This document shows, in pieces, positions 1 through 11,100 of a DNA stretch of 64,000 nucleotides. Numbering within the stretch: the stretch's first letter is position 1; every line of letters starts with the position of its first letter. This DNA is from Leptolyngbya boryana PCC 6306 (GTDB taxonomy: Bacteria > Cyanobacteriota > Cyanobacteriia > Leptolyngbyales > Leptolyngbyaceae): contig NZ_KB731324.1 in the NCBI RefSeq assembly GCF_000353285.1, positions 6,165,018 through 6,229,017 of the forward strand, in the 5' to 3' direction. A program made the position numbers and the translations under genes. The notes beneath the pieces were generated by a model, which saw only the letters and a list, made by a program, of their open reading frames with translations, ran no database searches and was not told where the DNA came from.

Positions 1-1
1 A

Positions 2-112
2 TCTGATGTTCCCTATGTGTTTAGCTATGGGCAAATGCAATCTGCACAAGCGATCTCATTAGAGGCTTTGTTTGGATCTCCTTCCAAAGTAGCAATTGGG
101 CAATTCATATAG
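2..112 (+). CDS. C-terminal end of an unidentified protein (partial)
   Basis: An open frame enters from the left edge and ends at a TAG at 110-112, giving the last 36 residues of a protein whose beginning lies outside the window. It converges on the glutaminase gene, leaving only about 14 bases between stop codons, which fits two real genes meeting tail to tail. The fragment is too short to recognise a family. Confidence 0.45.
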   Translation, partial: SDVPYVFSYGQMQSAQAISLEALFGSPSKVAIGQFI

Positions 113-126
113 ATTTTCTGTAGACT

Positions 127-1089
127 CTACGATCTCTCTTCACACTCAAACAAGTGTAATCCAAACTGCTCAGAAAGATCCTCACACACCTTAACTCCCC
201 GCACACTATTTCCCCGCTCATCTAACGGGGGCGAAAAAATCCCAAGCCCTAACCTCCCCGGAACGACCACCATCAATCCACCGCTTACCCCACTTTTGGC
301 AGGCAATCCAACTCGATATGCCCACTCTCCGGAATAGTTGTACATTCCACACATATACATCACGCTGAGCATATCCCGAACATAGCGAGACGGCACAGCT
401 TGAACTCCAGTGCGCGGATTTTTTCCCTGATTTGCTAGAGTCGCTGCCATCGTAGCTAAATCACAGCAATTCACCATCAAAGAGCATTGCTGAAAGTAGA
501 GATCCAAAGACTCATCAATGCGATCGTCAATCATGCCAAAGTTCCGCATCAGATAAGCCATCGCTCGATTCCGAAATCCAGTCGTTCGCTCAGACATAAA
601 CGTTGGCATATCAATGTAGCTCTCATGTCCGATATAGCGCTCAAACATTGCCAACATTCGATTGAGCCGCTCTGATGCACCCTGACCTTTAATCAAACTC
701 GTCGTCGCGATCGCGCCTGCATTTACCATCGGATTGTAAGGACGCTTCGACTGTTCATCTAGCACGATCGCATTAAAAGCATCCCCCGTGGGTTCGACTC
801 CAACTTTAGAAAGCACCTGTTCCCTCCCATGATCTTCAAGTGCTAGCCCATGCACAAATACCTTAGAGATTGATTGAATGGTAAACAATTGCTCAGCATC
901 GCCTACCGAAAACTGCTCTCCATCCACAGTGACAATGCAAATTCCAAACAACTTTGGGTCTGTTTTTGCCAGTTCAGGAATATAGGTCGCTGGAGTTCCT
1001 AAATTGAGCGATCGATACTTTTCATGAACCTGATTCAAGACCTCCTGAATCGGGTGAACGTCTGGGGCGGTTATAGGTTCGATCGTCAT
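127..1089 (-). CDS. glsA: Glutaminase A
   Basis: Hydrolyses L-glutamine to glutamate and ammonia; serine beta-lactamase-like fold of the bacterial glutaminase family, presumably cytosolic. The diagnostic SISK motif (catalytic Ser and Lys, about residues 73-76), the NPMVNAGAI segment and the late KSGVSGG segment are all present, and about 320 residues is normal for the family. The frame stays open to 1116, but the ATG at 1089 (MTIEPI) is preferred because the extra nine residues are not family-like. It is transcribed away from the kinase gene at 1127, with only 37 bases for both promoters. Confident family call; the start is less certain. Confidence 0.93.
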   Translation of the reverse strand: MTIEPITAPDVHPIQEVLNQVHEKYRSLNLGTPATYIPELAKTDPKLFGICIVTVDGEQFSVGDAEQLFTIQSISKVFVHGLALEDHGREQVLSKVGVEPTGDAFNAIVLDEQSKRPYNPMVNAGAIATTSLIKGQGASERLNRMLAMFERYIGHESYIDMPTFMSERTTGFRNRAMAYLMRNFGMIDDRIDESLDLYFQQCSLMVNCCDLATMAATLANQGKNPRTGVQAVPSRYVRDMLSVMYMCGMYNYSGEWAYRVGLPAKSGVSGGLMVVVPGRLGLGIFSPPLDERGNSVRGVKVCEDLSEQFGLHLFECEERS

Positions 1090-1126
1090 AGTAGAATGTC
1101 GAGGAAATCTTCTCAATGCTCTCAGA

Positions 1127-2221
1127 ATGGTAAATCATTACTCCCCCGAACATCTGCTCAAGATTGCACAGAAATTCACATCGCAATCGATTCGCGAAGT
1201 TCGAGCATTGGGAAACGGCAATATTAACGATACCTTTTTAGTTGCACTGGAAACGTCGCAATTTGTCTTGCAGCGAATGAATACGCAAGTCTTTCGCCAG
1301 CCTGAATGGGTGATGCAGAATATGTGTGTCTGCACTCAACACATTTGCGATCGACTTCCCACGCTGAATCTAGATCGACGTTGGGAAACGCCACAAGTGA
1401 TTTTCACCAACGAGAAGCAAGACCATTATTTAGAAGAAGACTCGTTTTGGAGAGCCATTAGTTTTATTGAAAATTCTCGATCGTATGACACCATTCAGAA
1501 TCTCAGTCAAGCCGAAGAGATTGGTTATGCTTTAGGACTGTTTCATTGTTTAGTCAGTGATTTACCTCCTGAAAAGCTCTTAGATACGCTAGAAGGATTT
1601 CACATCACGCCGCTTTATTTGCAACAGTACGATCGCGCATTATCAAATTCCACCGTTTCTCGCACGCCAGAAGTCAACTATTGTTTGAAATTTGTCAGCG
1701 ATCGCCAAGCTTGGGCACAGGTTTTAGAAAATGCGAAACACTCAGGAAAATTAAAACTGCGACTGATGCATGGCGATCCTAAGATCAATAACATCATGTT
1801 CGACACCCAAACAAACCAAGCCGTGAGTGTGATTGACCTCGACACTGTAAAACCTGGCTTGATTCACTACGATATTGGCGATTGTCTGCGCTCAGGCTGT
1901 AATGCGATCGGCGAAGAAACCCAAGCCTGGGAGACGGTAAGATTTGAACCTGATCTATGCGAGGGAATTTTACGAGGCTATGTCAGGATTGCAAAAACGT
2001 TTCTCACAGAACAGGACTATGCCTATTTGTTTGATGCTATTCGCTTAATCACATTTGAATTAGGGCTAAGATTCTTCACCGACTATCTCATGGGCAATCG
2101 TTACTTCAAGGTGAACTATCCAGACCATAACTTAGTGCGTGCCTTGGTGCAGTTCAAGTTAGCAGAGAGCATTGAATCTCAAGAACCAGCCATTTGTGCG
2201 ATCGTGGAGGACTTACGATGA
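1127..2221 (+). CDS. Aminoglycoside-phosphotransferase-fold small-molecule kinase
   Basis: A 364-residue kinase of the APH/choline-kinase fold. The nucleotide-binding N-lobe has a [11 protein letters not shown] loop followed by a conserved FVLQRMN strand. The catalytic loop HGDPKINN lies near residue 215 and the metal-binding VIDLDTV near residue 236. Proteins with this N-lobe are often annotated as mucin-desulfatase-like or N-acetylhexosamine kinases, so a sugar substrate is possible; the sequence alone does not settle it. Its stop overlaps the next gene's start (ATGA at 2218-2221), so the two are very probably translationally coupled. Family confident, substrate unknown. Confidence 0.85.
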   Translation: MVNHYSPEHLLKIAQKFTSQSIREVRALGNGNINDTFLVALETSQFVLQRMNTQVFRQPEWVMQNMCVCTQHICDRLPTLNLDRRWETPQVIFTNEKQDHYLEEDSFWRAISFIENSRSYDTIQNLSQAEEIGYALGLFHCLVSDLPPEKLLDTLEGFHITPLYLQQYDRALSNSTVSRTPEVNYCLKFVSDRQAWAQVLENAKHSGKLKLRLMHGDPKINNIMFDTQTNQAVSVIDLDTVKPGLIHYDIGDCLRSGCNAIGEETQAWETVRFEPDLCEGILRGYVRIAKTFLTEQDYAYLFDAIRLITFELGLRFFTDYLMGNRYFKVNYPDHNLVRALVQFKLAESIESQEPAICAIVEDLR

Positions 2222-2739
2222 AGCATTTTACTCTCCACCCTTTTGATGCAGACTCGGATCTCAAACTGTCAGGGAGCATTTCTCGATCGAACAATCGATT
2301 GCGCCTGACTTACGATCTATTCGACGAACGCTCTCAAGTGTTCATTCCTGCCGCAAAATCGCCAACCCGTCAGAATAATCTATGGCAGACCACCTGCTTT
2401 GAGTTTTTTCTCGGTGTCCAGAACTCCCCACAATATTGGGAATTTAACCTTTCTCCAAGCGGCGATTGGAATATCTATCGCTTTGAAAATTATCGAACAG
2501 GAATGCAGGAAGAACTCAAATTTACATCACTTCCCTTTGAGATAAATGTGAAAGCCAAGCAAGTTTCACTCACAATTGAACTTGATCTTAATTCGATCGT
2601 CCAGCCCGATCAACCTCTTGATGTTTCAATTACTACAGTCATTGAAACATCGCCTCAAAATATTACATATTGGGCACTTCAGCACTGTGGAACTGAAGCA
2701 GACTTCCATCTTCGAGAAAGCTTCGTGCTAAAACTTTAA
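2218..2739 (+). CDS. DOMON-like domain protein
   Basis: A 173-residue protein starting at the ATG that overlaps the kinase stop codon. The visible order of segments (LWQTTCFEFFLG, YWEFNLSPSGDWNIYRF, then alternating beta-strands to a LRESFVLKL end) matches the small cyanobacterial proteins described as DOMON-like, a beta-sandwich fold related to carbohydrate-binding modules and the DOMON heme/sugar-binding domain. No signal peptide is visible, so it should be cytosolic. Coupling to a putative sugar kinase suggests a shared role in handling a carbohydrate, but that is inference. The frame upstream of 2218 lies inside the kinase gene and is not used. Confidence 0.75.
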   Translation: MKHFTLHPFDADSDLKLSGSISRSNNRLRLTYDLFDERSQVFIPAAKSPTRQNNLWQTTCFEFFLGVQNSPQYWEFNLSPSGDWNIYRFENYRTGMQEELKFTSLPFEINVKAKQVSLTIELDLNSIVQPDQPLDVSITTVIETSPQNITYWALQHCGTEADFHLRESFVLKL

Positions 2740-3018
2740 TCCATCAGCTAAGATTCTTCCTGATATCGATCGAATTTCTAGAAGCTGGTTTGATCTTCAG
2801 ATCGTCATATTCAGGAATAGAATTACCTCCTATTTAGAAAGTGCTTTTTTGGACACAAGTGCAGACGAAATAATAGTAGTTTCACCACTTCACATCTGAT
2901 ATCTACTCACTGTTAAATAGCATCATCATCAGGGCAATCTACCTAACGCATATCGATCGTTGATCGAGTTTGACTCTCCGTCGATGAAGGCGGAACAACC
3001 TGTTAGGGAGTGTGTTCC

Positions 3019-3321
3019 ATGACAAAAAGTTTGCAGCGAATTGAGCAAGACGATTGGATTAATCAGCCTGTCGGTCGTCCAAAGACGATCAATGATCAAT
3101 ATTTAGATCGCTTAAAAGAATTAGTCAGTCATAGCCCAAAACAGTTCGGCTATCCGTTCGATCGCTGGACAGCCCAGTGGCTCAGAAAACATTTGTTACA
3201 AGAAACCGGAGTCGCGATTAGCGATCGACATATTAATCGCCTATTAAAACAGATGGGCTTATCGACTCGTGCAAACCTGCACCGCCAGCGTTTCGACACT
3301 TCAGCGAGCGCTTCAAACTGA
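3019..3321 (+). CDS. Small winged helix-turn-helix protein (IS630-type N-terminal domain)
   Basis: About 100 residues, nearly all one DNA-binding region. A GRPKTINDQYLDRL segment and an FGYPFDRWTAQWL segment lead to an ISDRHINRLLKQMGLS recognition helix, the arrangement of the N-terminal helix-turn-helix of IS630/Tc1-type transposases. No DDE catalytic domain follows, because the frame stops and a strong terminator begins 18 bases later. It is therefore either a free-standing regulator or a domesticated transposase remnant. A GGAACA/TGTTCC inverted repeat (about 2992-3019) overlaps the start and could be an autoregulatory site. The ATG at 3019 is chosen over the GTG at 3010. Confidence 0.6.
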   Translation: MTKSLQRIEQDDWINQPVGRPKTINDQYLDRLKELVSHSPKQFGYPFDRWTAQWLRKHLLQETGVAISDRHINRLLKQMGLSTRANLHRQRFDTSASASN

Positions 3322-3339
3322 TTTCATTCCCCAAATTCT

Positions 3340-3381
3340 CCGCCTGTATCAGGGTTTCCAGCCCCAAACAGGCGGTTTTTT
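3340..3381 (+). terminator. Rho-independent terminator of the small HTH gene
   Basis: CCGCCTGT (3340-3347) pairs with ACAGGCGG (3368-3375) and six T follow at once. It separates the HTH gene from the psbA promoter. Confidence 0.85.
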
Positions 3382-3423
3382 CATGCGATCGGCGCGCCTT
3401 CGGAAAGAAAATTCTGAAATAAT

Positions 3424-3481
3424 TGTTAACACTCTTTACAAATCTCAATCTTCCCCTTAATATGTAAAGTGTGGTTAACAC
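3424..3481 (+). promoter_or_regulatory. psbA promoter with two flanking GTTAACAC repeats
   Basis: A TTTACA -35 (3435-3440) and a TAATAT -10 (3458-3463) are separated by 17 bases, which predicts a leader of roughly 50 nt before the psbA ATG. The direct repeat GTTAACAC occurs just upstream of the -35 (3425-3432) and again downstream of the start region (about 3474-3481), 49 bases apart. The hexamer GTTAAC is itself a palindrome, so both copies look like a bound operator half. Promoter assignment is by eye. Confidence 0.55.
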
Positions 3482-3520
3482 AACCACTTCATACATCTTC
3501 TCAAACGTAATTATCAAACC

Positions 3521-4603
3521 ATGACAACGACCTTACAGAGACGCGAAAGCGCAAACCTGTGGGCGCAGTTCTGCAACTGGGTCACCTCCACCGAAAACCG
3601 CCTGTATGTAGGCTGGTTCGGCGTATTGATGATCCCCACCTTGCTGGCTGCAACCATCTGCTACATCATCGCCTTCATCGCTGCTCCTCCTGTGGACATC
3701 GACGGCATCCGTGAACCTGTTGCAGGTTCCTTGCTCTACGGCAACAACATCATCTCTGGTGCAGTTGTTCCTTCCTCGAACGCAATTGGCTTGCACTTCT
3801 ACCCAATTTGGGAAGCAGCATCCTTAGATGAGTGGTTGTACAACGGTGGTCCTTACCAACTCGTCGTATTCCACTTCTTGATCGGCGTCTTCTGCTACAT
3901 GGGACGTGAGTGGGAACTTTCCTACCGTCTCGGCATGCGTCCTTGGATCTGTGTTGCATACTCTGCACCTGTTGCAGCAGCAACCGCAGTCTTCTTGATC
4001 TACCCGATTGGACAAGGATCGTTCTCCGACGGTATGCCCCTCGGAATCTCTGGAACCTTCAACTTCATGTTGGTCTTCCAAGCAGAGCACAACATCTTGA
4101 TGCACCCGTTCCACATGTTGGGCGTAGCTGGTGTATTCGGTGGTAGCTTGTTCTCGGCAATGCACGGTTCGTTGGTCACTTCTTCGTTGGTACGTGAGAC
4201 CACTGAAGTTGAGAGCCAAAACTACGGTTACAAGTTTGGACAAGAAGAAGAGACCTACAACATCGTTGCAGCGCACGGCTACTTCGGACGGTTGATCTTC
4301 CAATACGCATCGTTCAACAACTCTCGCGCACTGCACTTCTTCTTGGGTGCATGGCCGGTCGTCGGCATCTGGTTCACCGCATTGGGTGTGTCCACGATGG
4401 CGTTCAACTTGAACGGATTCAACTTCAACCAATCGATCATCGACTCGCAAGGTCGTGTAGTGAGCACCTGGTCTGATGTAATCAACCGTGCGAACCTGGG
4501 TATGGAAGTGATGCACGAGCGTAACGCTCACAACTTCCCGCTCGACTTGGCTGCTGGTGAAGTTGCACCTGTTGCAATGAGCGCACCTGCAATCAACGGT
4601 TAA
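3521..4603 (+). CDS. psbA: Photosystem II reaction centre protein D1 (E130 form)
   Basis: D1, the 360-residue thylakoid membrane protein that with D2 binds P680, pheophytin, QB and the Mn4CaO5 cluster. All expected residues are in place: Tyr161 and His190, the chlorophyll ligand His198, iron ligands His215 and His272, Ser264 at the QB site, Mn/Ca ligands Asp170, Glu189, His332, Glu333, Asp342 and Ala344. The C-terminal extension after Ala344 is the part removed by CtpA. Residue 130 is Glu, as in the D1:2/high-light or PsbA3-type proteins; Gln130 marks the low-light D1:1 form. This predicts a stress- or high-light-type copy; other psbA copies must lie outside this window. Confidence 0.99.
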   Translation: MTTTLQRRESANLWAQFCNWVTSTENRLYVGWFGVLMIPTLLAATICYIIAFIAAPPVDIDGIREPVAGSLLYGNNIISGAVVPSSNAIGLHFYPIWEAASLDEWLYNGGPYQLVVFHFLIGVFCYMGREWELSYRLGMRPWICVAYSAPVAAATAVFLIYPIGQGSFSDGMPLGISGTFNFMLVFQAEHNILMHPFHMLGVAGVFGGSLFSAMHGSLVTSSLVRETTEVESQNYGYKFGQEEETYNIVAAHGYFGRLIFQYASFNNSRALHFFLGAWPVVGIWFTALGVSTMAFNLNGFNFNQSIIDSQGRVVSTWSDVINRANLGMEVMHERNAHNFPLDLAAGEVAPVAMSAPAING

Positions 4604-4629
4604 TCTTTAACTGACTTGAGCTAAATGAA

Positions 4630-4655
4630 GCCCTCCAGAAATGGGGGGCTTTTTT
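4630..4655 (+). terminator. psbA Rho-independent terminator
   Basis: GCCCTCC (4630-4636) pairs with GGGGGGC (4643-4649), allowing a G-T pair, followed by six T. It lies 26 bases after the psbA stop. Confidence 0.9.
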
Positions 4656-5115
4656 GTATGAATTATTTCCAGCGCTTTGCTGATTTGAGAAACCCTTTAT
4701 TCTGTAGGTTTGATGATTGGGCGATCGCTGACAGGTACATATGACGTTTGATCTGCCATCATCTCAATTCTTTGCTTTTCCGAGTTCCCAAATCTGGCAA
4801 GAATTTGTGCTTCAAGAAAAGTGTGCTGAATTCTTGATTGGCTTTGAGCTTCGGCTGCACTCAACTCACAAAAAACTTAGATCTTAGAGCGTTGAGCAGA
4901 GCCGAGAGGAGATACAAGCAATTTCTCTAGCCGCGACTACAGCAGTCCTAAATCGGCTGTGAAATAGGGGAATGGAGAGCAATTTCCCCATTCCCCAACT
5001 TGCAAGATCTTACAAACCAAACAGGAGTGCTATAGGCTCTGCACCATAGTTTAAGAAGCGAGAGCAACAGCCCAGAATTCTTCCTAAATTGGTGCTAGTC
5101 TGAGCAGTTCCTAAC
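4656..5115. other. Convergent intergenic region with a possible gene remnant
   Basis: No convincing intact gene. On the minus strand a frame free of stops runs from about 4876 to a TAA at 4697-4699. It has protein-like composition (a helical segment ending near MMADQTSYVPVS) but its only ATGs are close to the end, so at best it is a decayed 3' fragment. The rest of the region, apart from the hairpin at 4967-4996, shows nothing recognisable. Confidence 0.25.
4967..4996 (-). terminator. Hairpin downstream of the giant repeat-protein gene
   Basis: GGGGAATGG (4967-4975) pairs perfectly with CCATTCCCC (4988-4996) around a 12-base loop. It is the first strong stem after the end of the minus-strand gene at 5116. 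There is no clear T-run, so termination is inferred from position. Confidence 0.5.
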
Positions 5116-8100
5116 TTAGAAATCGTCAATTCCCTCCACAGTCCAAGCAGGATCAGGAAGCGATGGAATGTAAGCTCCGAGTACGAAATTGCCGTTGTTG
5201 AGATACCAAACTGCATTCGAGCCAGTCAAGCGATCGCGCCACAATAAATCAAGCTGATTATCTTGGTTGTACTCTCCAATGCCGACAATATCCCAATTTG
5301 GCAACGCATTCTCCAACTTGATGCTTTGACTCAACTGGATTCCATTCATAATCCAAATGCCATTTTCACCCGTCACCAGATTGCGCCAAACGATATCCGT
5401 TTGACCATCGCGATTAAAGTCTGCAAAACCTCTAATTTGCCAATTTAAATCGATTGCAGGATTGATTACGCCACGAGTTAATCGAGTGCGATCGAACAAC
5501 CAATATGCAATTTCACCTGTCGTCGGATTGCGCCAGATTAAATCAAGACTGCGATCGTTATTCATATCGGCAACCCCTTCTAACCGCCAGTTAGTATCCA
5601 TCGCAGGCAGAATTGAACTGCTCGAAGAAAACTGAGTCCCATTGAATGTCCAGAATGCGGTTTCACCCGTTTCGTCGTTTCGCCACACTAGATCGGGAGT
5701 GCCATCACCACTAAAATCATCGACTGCCAAAATCTTCCAAGTGGTCGGAACGTTCCAGCCTAACGGAACAGTCACTTTCTCACGAACTTGCCCATTCTGG
5801 GTCAGCCAAATCGACAATTCGCGGGTTCGCAAATTCCGCCAAACAATGTCAGCATCGCCATTGCGATCGAAGTCTCCCGTTCCTTGAATCTCCCAATCGC
5901 GGCTTAAGGTTTCTAACATGGTCGTGCGATTAAACACATCTTGATTCACTCGCCAGATGCGGTTTTCACCCGTTTGATAGTTCCGCAGAACAATCTCACC
6001 TTTTCTTTGGTTGCCTATCAAACCGACCCCTTCGATTGCCCAATTGCGATCGGGTAGGCTCGGCAAGAGCGCATACGCTCCAAATACCTCACGCGCCATG
6101 TACCAAATTGCCATTTCTTGTGTCACAGTATTGCGCCACAACAGATCTAAACTCTGATCTCCATTGAAATCGTAAACTTGCTCAAGCTGCCAACTCGTCG
6201 GTGGAACAGATTGAATAAAAGAACTGCTTTGGAGTTCGCCATTTCGTAGGAACCAGATTGCGTTCTCACCTGTTCGCTGATTGCGCCAGAACAAATCGAC
6301 AAATCCATCTCGATTAAAGTCGCCCGACGTGATCGGTCGCCAAGCAATATCTGGAACTTTCTGCAAGAACTGGCTCGATTTGATATTGGTTCCGTTCATG
6401 AACCATAGGGCTGTTTCTCCGGTGCGCGTATTTGACCAGAAAATGTCTGCGTTGCCATCGTTGTCAAAGTCGGCAACAACATCAATCTGCCAGCTTGTGT
6501 CTGCAACTCTGGTAATGAAAGATGATGAACTCAACGCTGTATCACGCATGAACCAGAGCGCATTCTCACCTGTGCTGACATTGCGGAAGAGGATGTCTGG
6601 TTTGCGATCGCGGTTAAAGTCTGCAATTCCCTTGACTTCCCAACTACTATCGGTGGTCGGCAGCAGACTTCCTCTGAATGAGAGATCAGGAGCCATTTGC
6701 CAAATTGCAGTTTCTCCAGTGCTAGGGTTGCGCCAGAGGAGATCCGTGTCGCCATCGCCATCGAAGTCAGCCGAGCCAGCGATTTGCCAACGCGGGTCTG
6801 GTACGGTGAAGAAGGGAATCTCGCGCTCTAATAAACTGCCAGATGGAAGCCAGAGCATGTTTTCTCCAGTGCGCTGATTGCGCCAGAGAATGTCATACGG
6901 CGAATCCGTTGTGTCACCGCCCGGAGGAGTGTCATCTTCGGTGATCGTCGCGGTGGCTGAACCTGTCTGAATGGTTGCACCAGATGCATTGCTGAGTGCG
7001 ACTTGGAAAGTTTCATTACCTTCAAACTGTGTATCACCCAAAGTGTTCACAGTGATTGTCTTTTTCGTCTCATTGGCTGCAAATGTTAGTGTTCCTGATG
7101 CAGCAACATAATCGTTGCCTGTAATCGTGGCGGTTCCATCTACAGTGCTGTAACGGACTGTAATGGGAACTGGGCTGGCTTCACTGAGACTCACCTCAAA
7201 CGTAAAGGGAGTGATACCGCTATTGCCTTCTGCAAGACTAGGTGGAACTGCTGCGATCGATAGCCGTGGCAATGCTTCATCGTTGATGATTGTTCCCGTT
7301 GCACTGCCATCTGCAATTTGAGCATTGCTAGGTTCGCTCAATTCAATGGTAAAGGTTTCATCGAGTTCAAACTGGGTATCTCCGATCGCTTGAACGGTGA
7401 TAGTCTGCTCAGTTTGTCCAGGCGCAAAGGTGACAGTTGTGGGAGTCGATACCGTTGCAAAATCATTCCCATCTGCTGTGCCGTTCTTCGTGACGTACTT
7501 CACGGTTACAGTCTCGCTACTGGGATTCGAGAGACGGACTTTGAATTGAATCGGGGTTGTGCCAGAGTTGCCTTCTAGAACTGGGGTGGCATCGTCGATC
7601 GTAATGGTTGGGCGGAAATCATCGCTGAGAATTGTTCCGATGCCTTGATTTGGAGCCGTGAATAGATCGGCGTTTGTTGGAGCAGAAAGACGAATTGAGA
7701 AAGCTTCATCGAGTTCAAATTTGCGATCGCCTCGGACTTTGACGGTGATTTGCTGGCTGGTGACACCTGGAGTAAAAGTGAGCTTACCTGATACAGCTTG
7801 ATAGTCGTTATCGCTGACCAGTGCTGTGCCATCAACCGTTGTGAAATCGACGGTAATTGCTTCACTGCTTGGATTTGAGAGCGAAACGGTGAAGATTGCA
7901 TCGGTGAATGCTCCGTCTACATTGCCTTCTGAGACAACGACATTGCCAATGCTAATCGTCGGGCGAGCATCATCGTTATTGATTACGCCTTTTGCTGTTG
8001 ATAGCGACGATAGGGTTGCATTGGTGGGATTGAAGAGTTCTACAAAGAAGTCTTCATTCGGCTCAAATTTTGTATCTCCTCGAACCACGATCGAGATTTC

Positions 8101-11100
8101 TTTTTCGGTTTCGCGAGGTGCAAAAGTCAGTGTTCCAGGGGTTGTGAGTCCTGTATAATCTCCATCTGCGACGGTTGCTGTGCCGTCTAGGGTGCGATAT
8201 TGGACGGTGACCGTATTGGTTGTAGGTTGTAGCAGCTTAACTTTGAAGGTGTAGGTTGTGTTGCCGTTGCCTTCGCTAGCAATGACATCATCAATTCGGA
8301 TCGTCGGAGTTGGAGCATTGTCATCATTGAGAATGGTTCCTTGTGCTTCGCTGTTGCTAGAGAGCGTTGCTCCAATTGGGTCGCTTAAGCGAACAAAGAA
8401 GGTTTCATCTGGTTCAATTCCGTCGATTCCAGAATCCGTTGCAACATTAACCGTGATCGTTTGCTCGGTTTGTCCAGGTGCAAAAATTAAGGTTCCATTT
8501 GTAGCGGCAAAATCTGCGGGAGAAGTCGCAGTGCCGTTAGCAGTTGTGTAGTTGACGCGGATTTCTTCGCTACTCGGATTGTTCAGCGTGACCACGAAGA
8601 CAAACGGAGTTGTGCCAGAATCGCCTTCGGCTTGTGCTCCAGTGCGAGAGGAAATCGATAACTGCGGTGCTGCGTCGTCGTTGTTCAATACACCCAGTCC
8701 GTCCGTTGCGGTGGGAGAGAGATCTGCATTAACTGCATCTTCTAAACGGACAATAAACCGTTCGGTTGGCTCGAATTTACGATCGGCAATAGCTTGAACT
8801 GTAATGGTCTTCTCGGTTTCACCAGGATTAAAGGTGATGGTTCCATTTGTTGCCACATAATCATTGTCGGCAACGGTTGCAGTGTCATCGATCGTTCGGT
8901 ATTTCACCGTGACGGTTTGGGTGGTCGGATTCGAGAGACGGATTGTGAAAGGATAAGCGGCAGCCGTTGGGTCATCTTCGCTTAAAGGTGTGCTTGCAAT
9001 CCCGATCGTGGGTCGCTGGTCGTCGTTTTTGATGGTTCCGATCGCGCTTCCAGTTCCTGCGATCGTCGTATTGACTGGATTCGATAAGGTGAGCGTGATC
9101 GTTTCGTCGTCTTCCAGCTTGTTGTCGTTTGTTGTTTGAACTGTGACGGTTTTTGTACGCTCATTTGGAGCAAAAATTAGGGTCTGAGTCAGACGAGTGT
9201 AATCAAAATCGCTGAGTAATGCGGTTCCGTCACTAGTCGCAACATCAATGCGGATTTCATCACTACTGGTATCTGAAAGCGACACTTCAAAGGAAAGAAC
9301 TCCACCTTCATTCACAGTTGCAGGTGAGACGCTAATCGATGGGAAGGTTAAATCATCGTTTTGAATGGTTCCAAGACCGATCGCATCTGTTGGAATCGTT
9401 ACTAAGCTTGGAGTTGTCGTGTTCAGCTTTACGGAGAACGTTTCATCTTGTTCCCGTCGGCTATCTCCTGTCGCATTGACAGTAATCGTTTGCTTGGTTG
9501 TTCCGGGTGCAAATCGAATTGTTCCGCTTGCTGTTTGATAGTCGTTGTCTGAGACGAGTGCCGTTCCGTCTTCGGTGGTGTAGTTCAGAACAATTTCTTG
9601 ATCGCTCGCATTGGATAAGCTGACTTCAAACTCGAATGGCGTATTTCCACTATTGCCTTCTGCCTTGGTAACGTTGGTGATCGATACCGTTGGAATGGGA
9701 TCGTTATCGGTGATGGTTCCAGTTGCGGATGCAGTGGTAATAGTTGCATTGGTTGGCTCAGAAAGTTGCACTGAGAACGATTCATTGCGTTCGCGTTGAG
9801 TATCATCGGTGATTGCGATCGCAATTGTTTTCTGAGTTTCTCCTGCTGCGAAAGTTAAGCTATCAGATACGTTTGTGAAGTCTTCAACTGTCGCTGTTCC
9901 AGGAACTGTTGCGTATTTCACAGTCACAGGCACTTCTGTCTCGCCTGTGAGTTTCACGACAAAGTTATAAGGCGTTGTGCCCTCGGATTGTTCAGTAACT
10001 GTCTCAATGCTGAGAGTGGGTGCAGTGTCATCATTGGTGATCGTGACTGTTTTTGCGGCTTGAGCTTCAGGTAAAATTGCACCGACAGCATTGGAAAGCT
10101 GAATTTTGAACTGTTCATCGGCTTCAAAAATACTATCGCCATTGACAGTGACATTAATCGTTTTAGTTTGTTCGCCTGCTGCAAACGTTAATTGACCCGG
10201 TGCGAGCACATAATCTTTGCCATTCGCTGCACCTAAATCAACGGCTGCATAATCTACTGTGATCGGGGTGCTGCTAGTTTGATTGAGCTGAACGGTTAGC
10301 GCATAAGTCTGTGTGCTGGATTGTCCTTCCGTGATTGAATCGAGACCTACGATCGAGATCGTAGGTGCAATGTCGTCATTCTCGATCGTTGCAGTTGCAG
10401 AGCCAGTTTGTAATCTCGCATTTGCACTCGCATCGCTCAGTTCAACTGTGAAGGTTTCATCTGGCTCAAACTGTGTATCGCCTTTGACTTGAACGGTAAT
10501 AGTTTGAGTGTCTGACTCCCCAACATTGAAGGTGAGAATGCCTGTTGTCGCAGTGAAGTCATTAGCATCAGCCGTTCCAGGCTGAACTGTATATCGAACC
10601 GTCACAGGGTCTGTTGTCGCAGGAGTTGCCAGTTTGACTTGGAAGGTAAACGCTTTTTCGCCCGAATTCCCTTCTTTGATGTCCTGAGTGGTATTGGTAA
10701 TGGAGACAAAGATTGGGATCTCGTTATCGATAAACTTCAGCGAAGTAGTTCCAAAACTATCTGCGATCGCATAATCTGGGCTTGCTACAACACTGAGATT
10801 CAATACTTCTTCGTCTTCAAGTGCAGTGTCATCGATCGCGCTTAAAGTGAGAATGCCTTCATTCACTCCGTTTGCAAACTCGATCGTAAGTTCTGAACCG
10901 TTTTGAGTCAGCGTAATTCCTGAGCCAGCAGTGAAAGTGTAATCGCTGGCAGAGACGGTGCTTGTGTTGTCGATCGCTAACTTCACCGTTAACGAACCTG
11001 CGGTTTGATTGCGCCGAATCGTGTATTGAACTGAATTCGTCGGTGTGGCTTCTGCGATCGTGTTTTTGCTCAGTGACAAACTCACGGTCGTGGATAGATT

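Noticed and set aside
3824-4531. A 235-codon open frame antisense to psbA
   Set aside because: It arises from strong codon bias in psbA; composition is unlike a protein (rich in Val, Asp, Arg, His, Cys) and psbA is certain.
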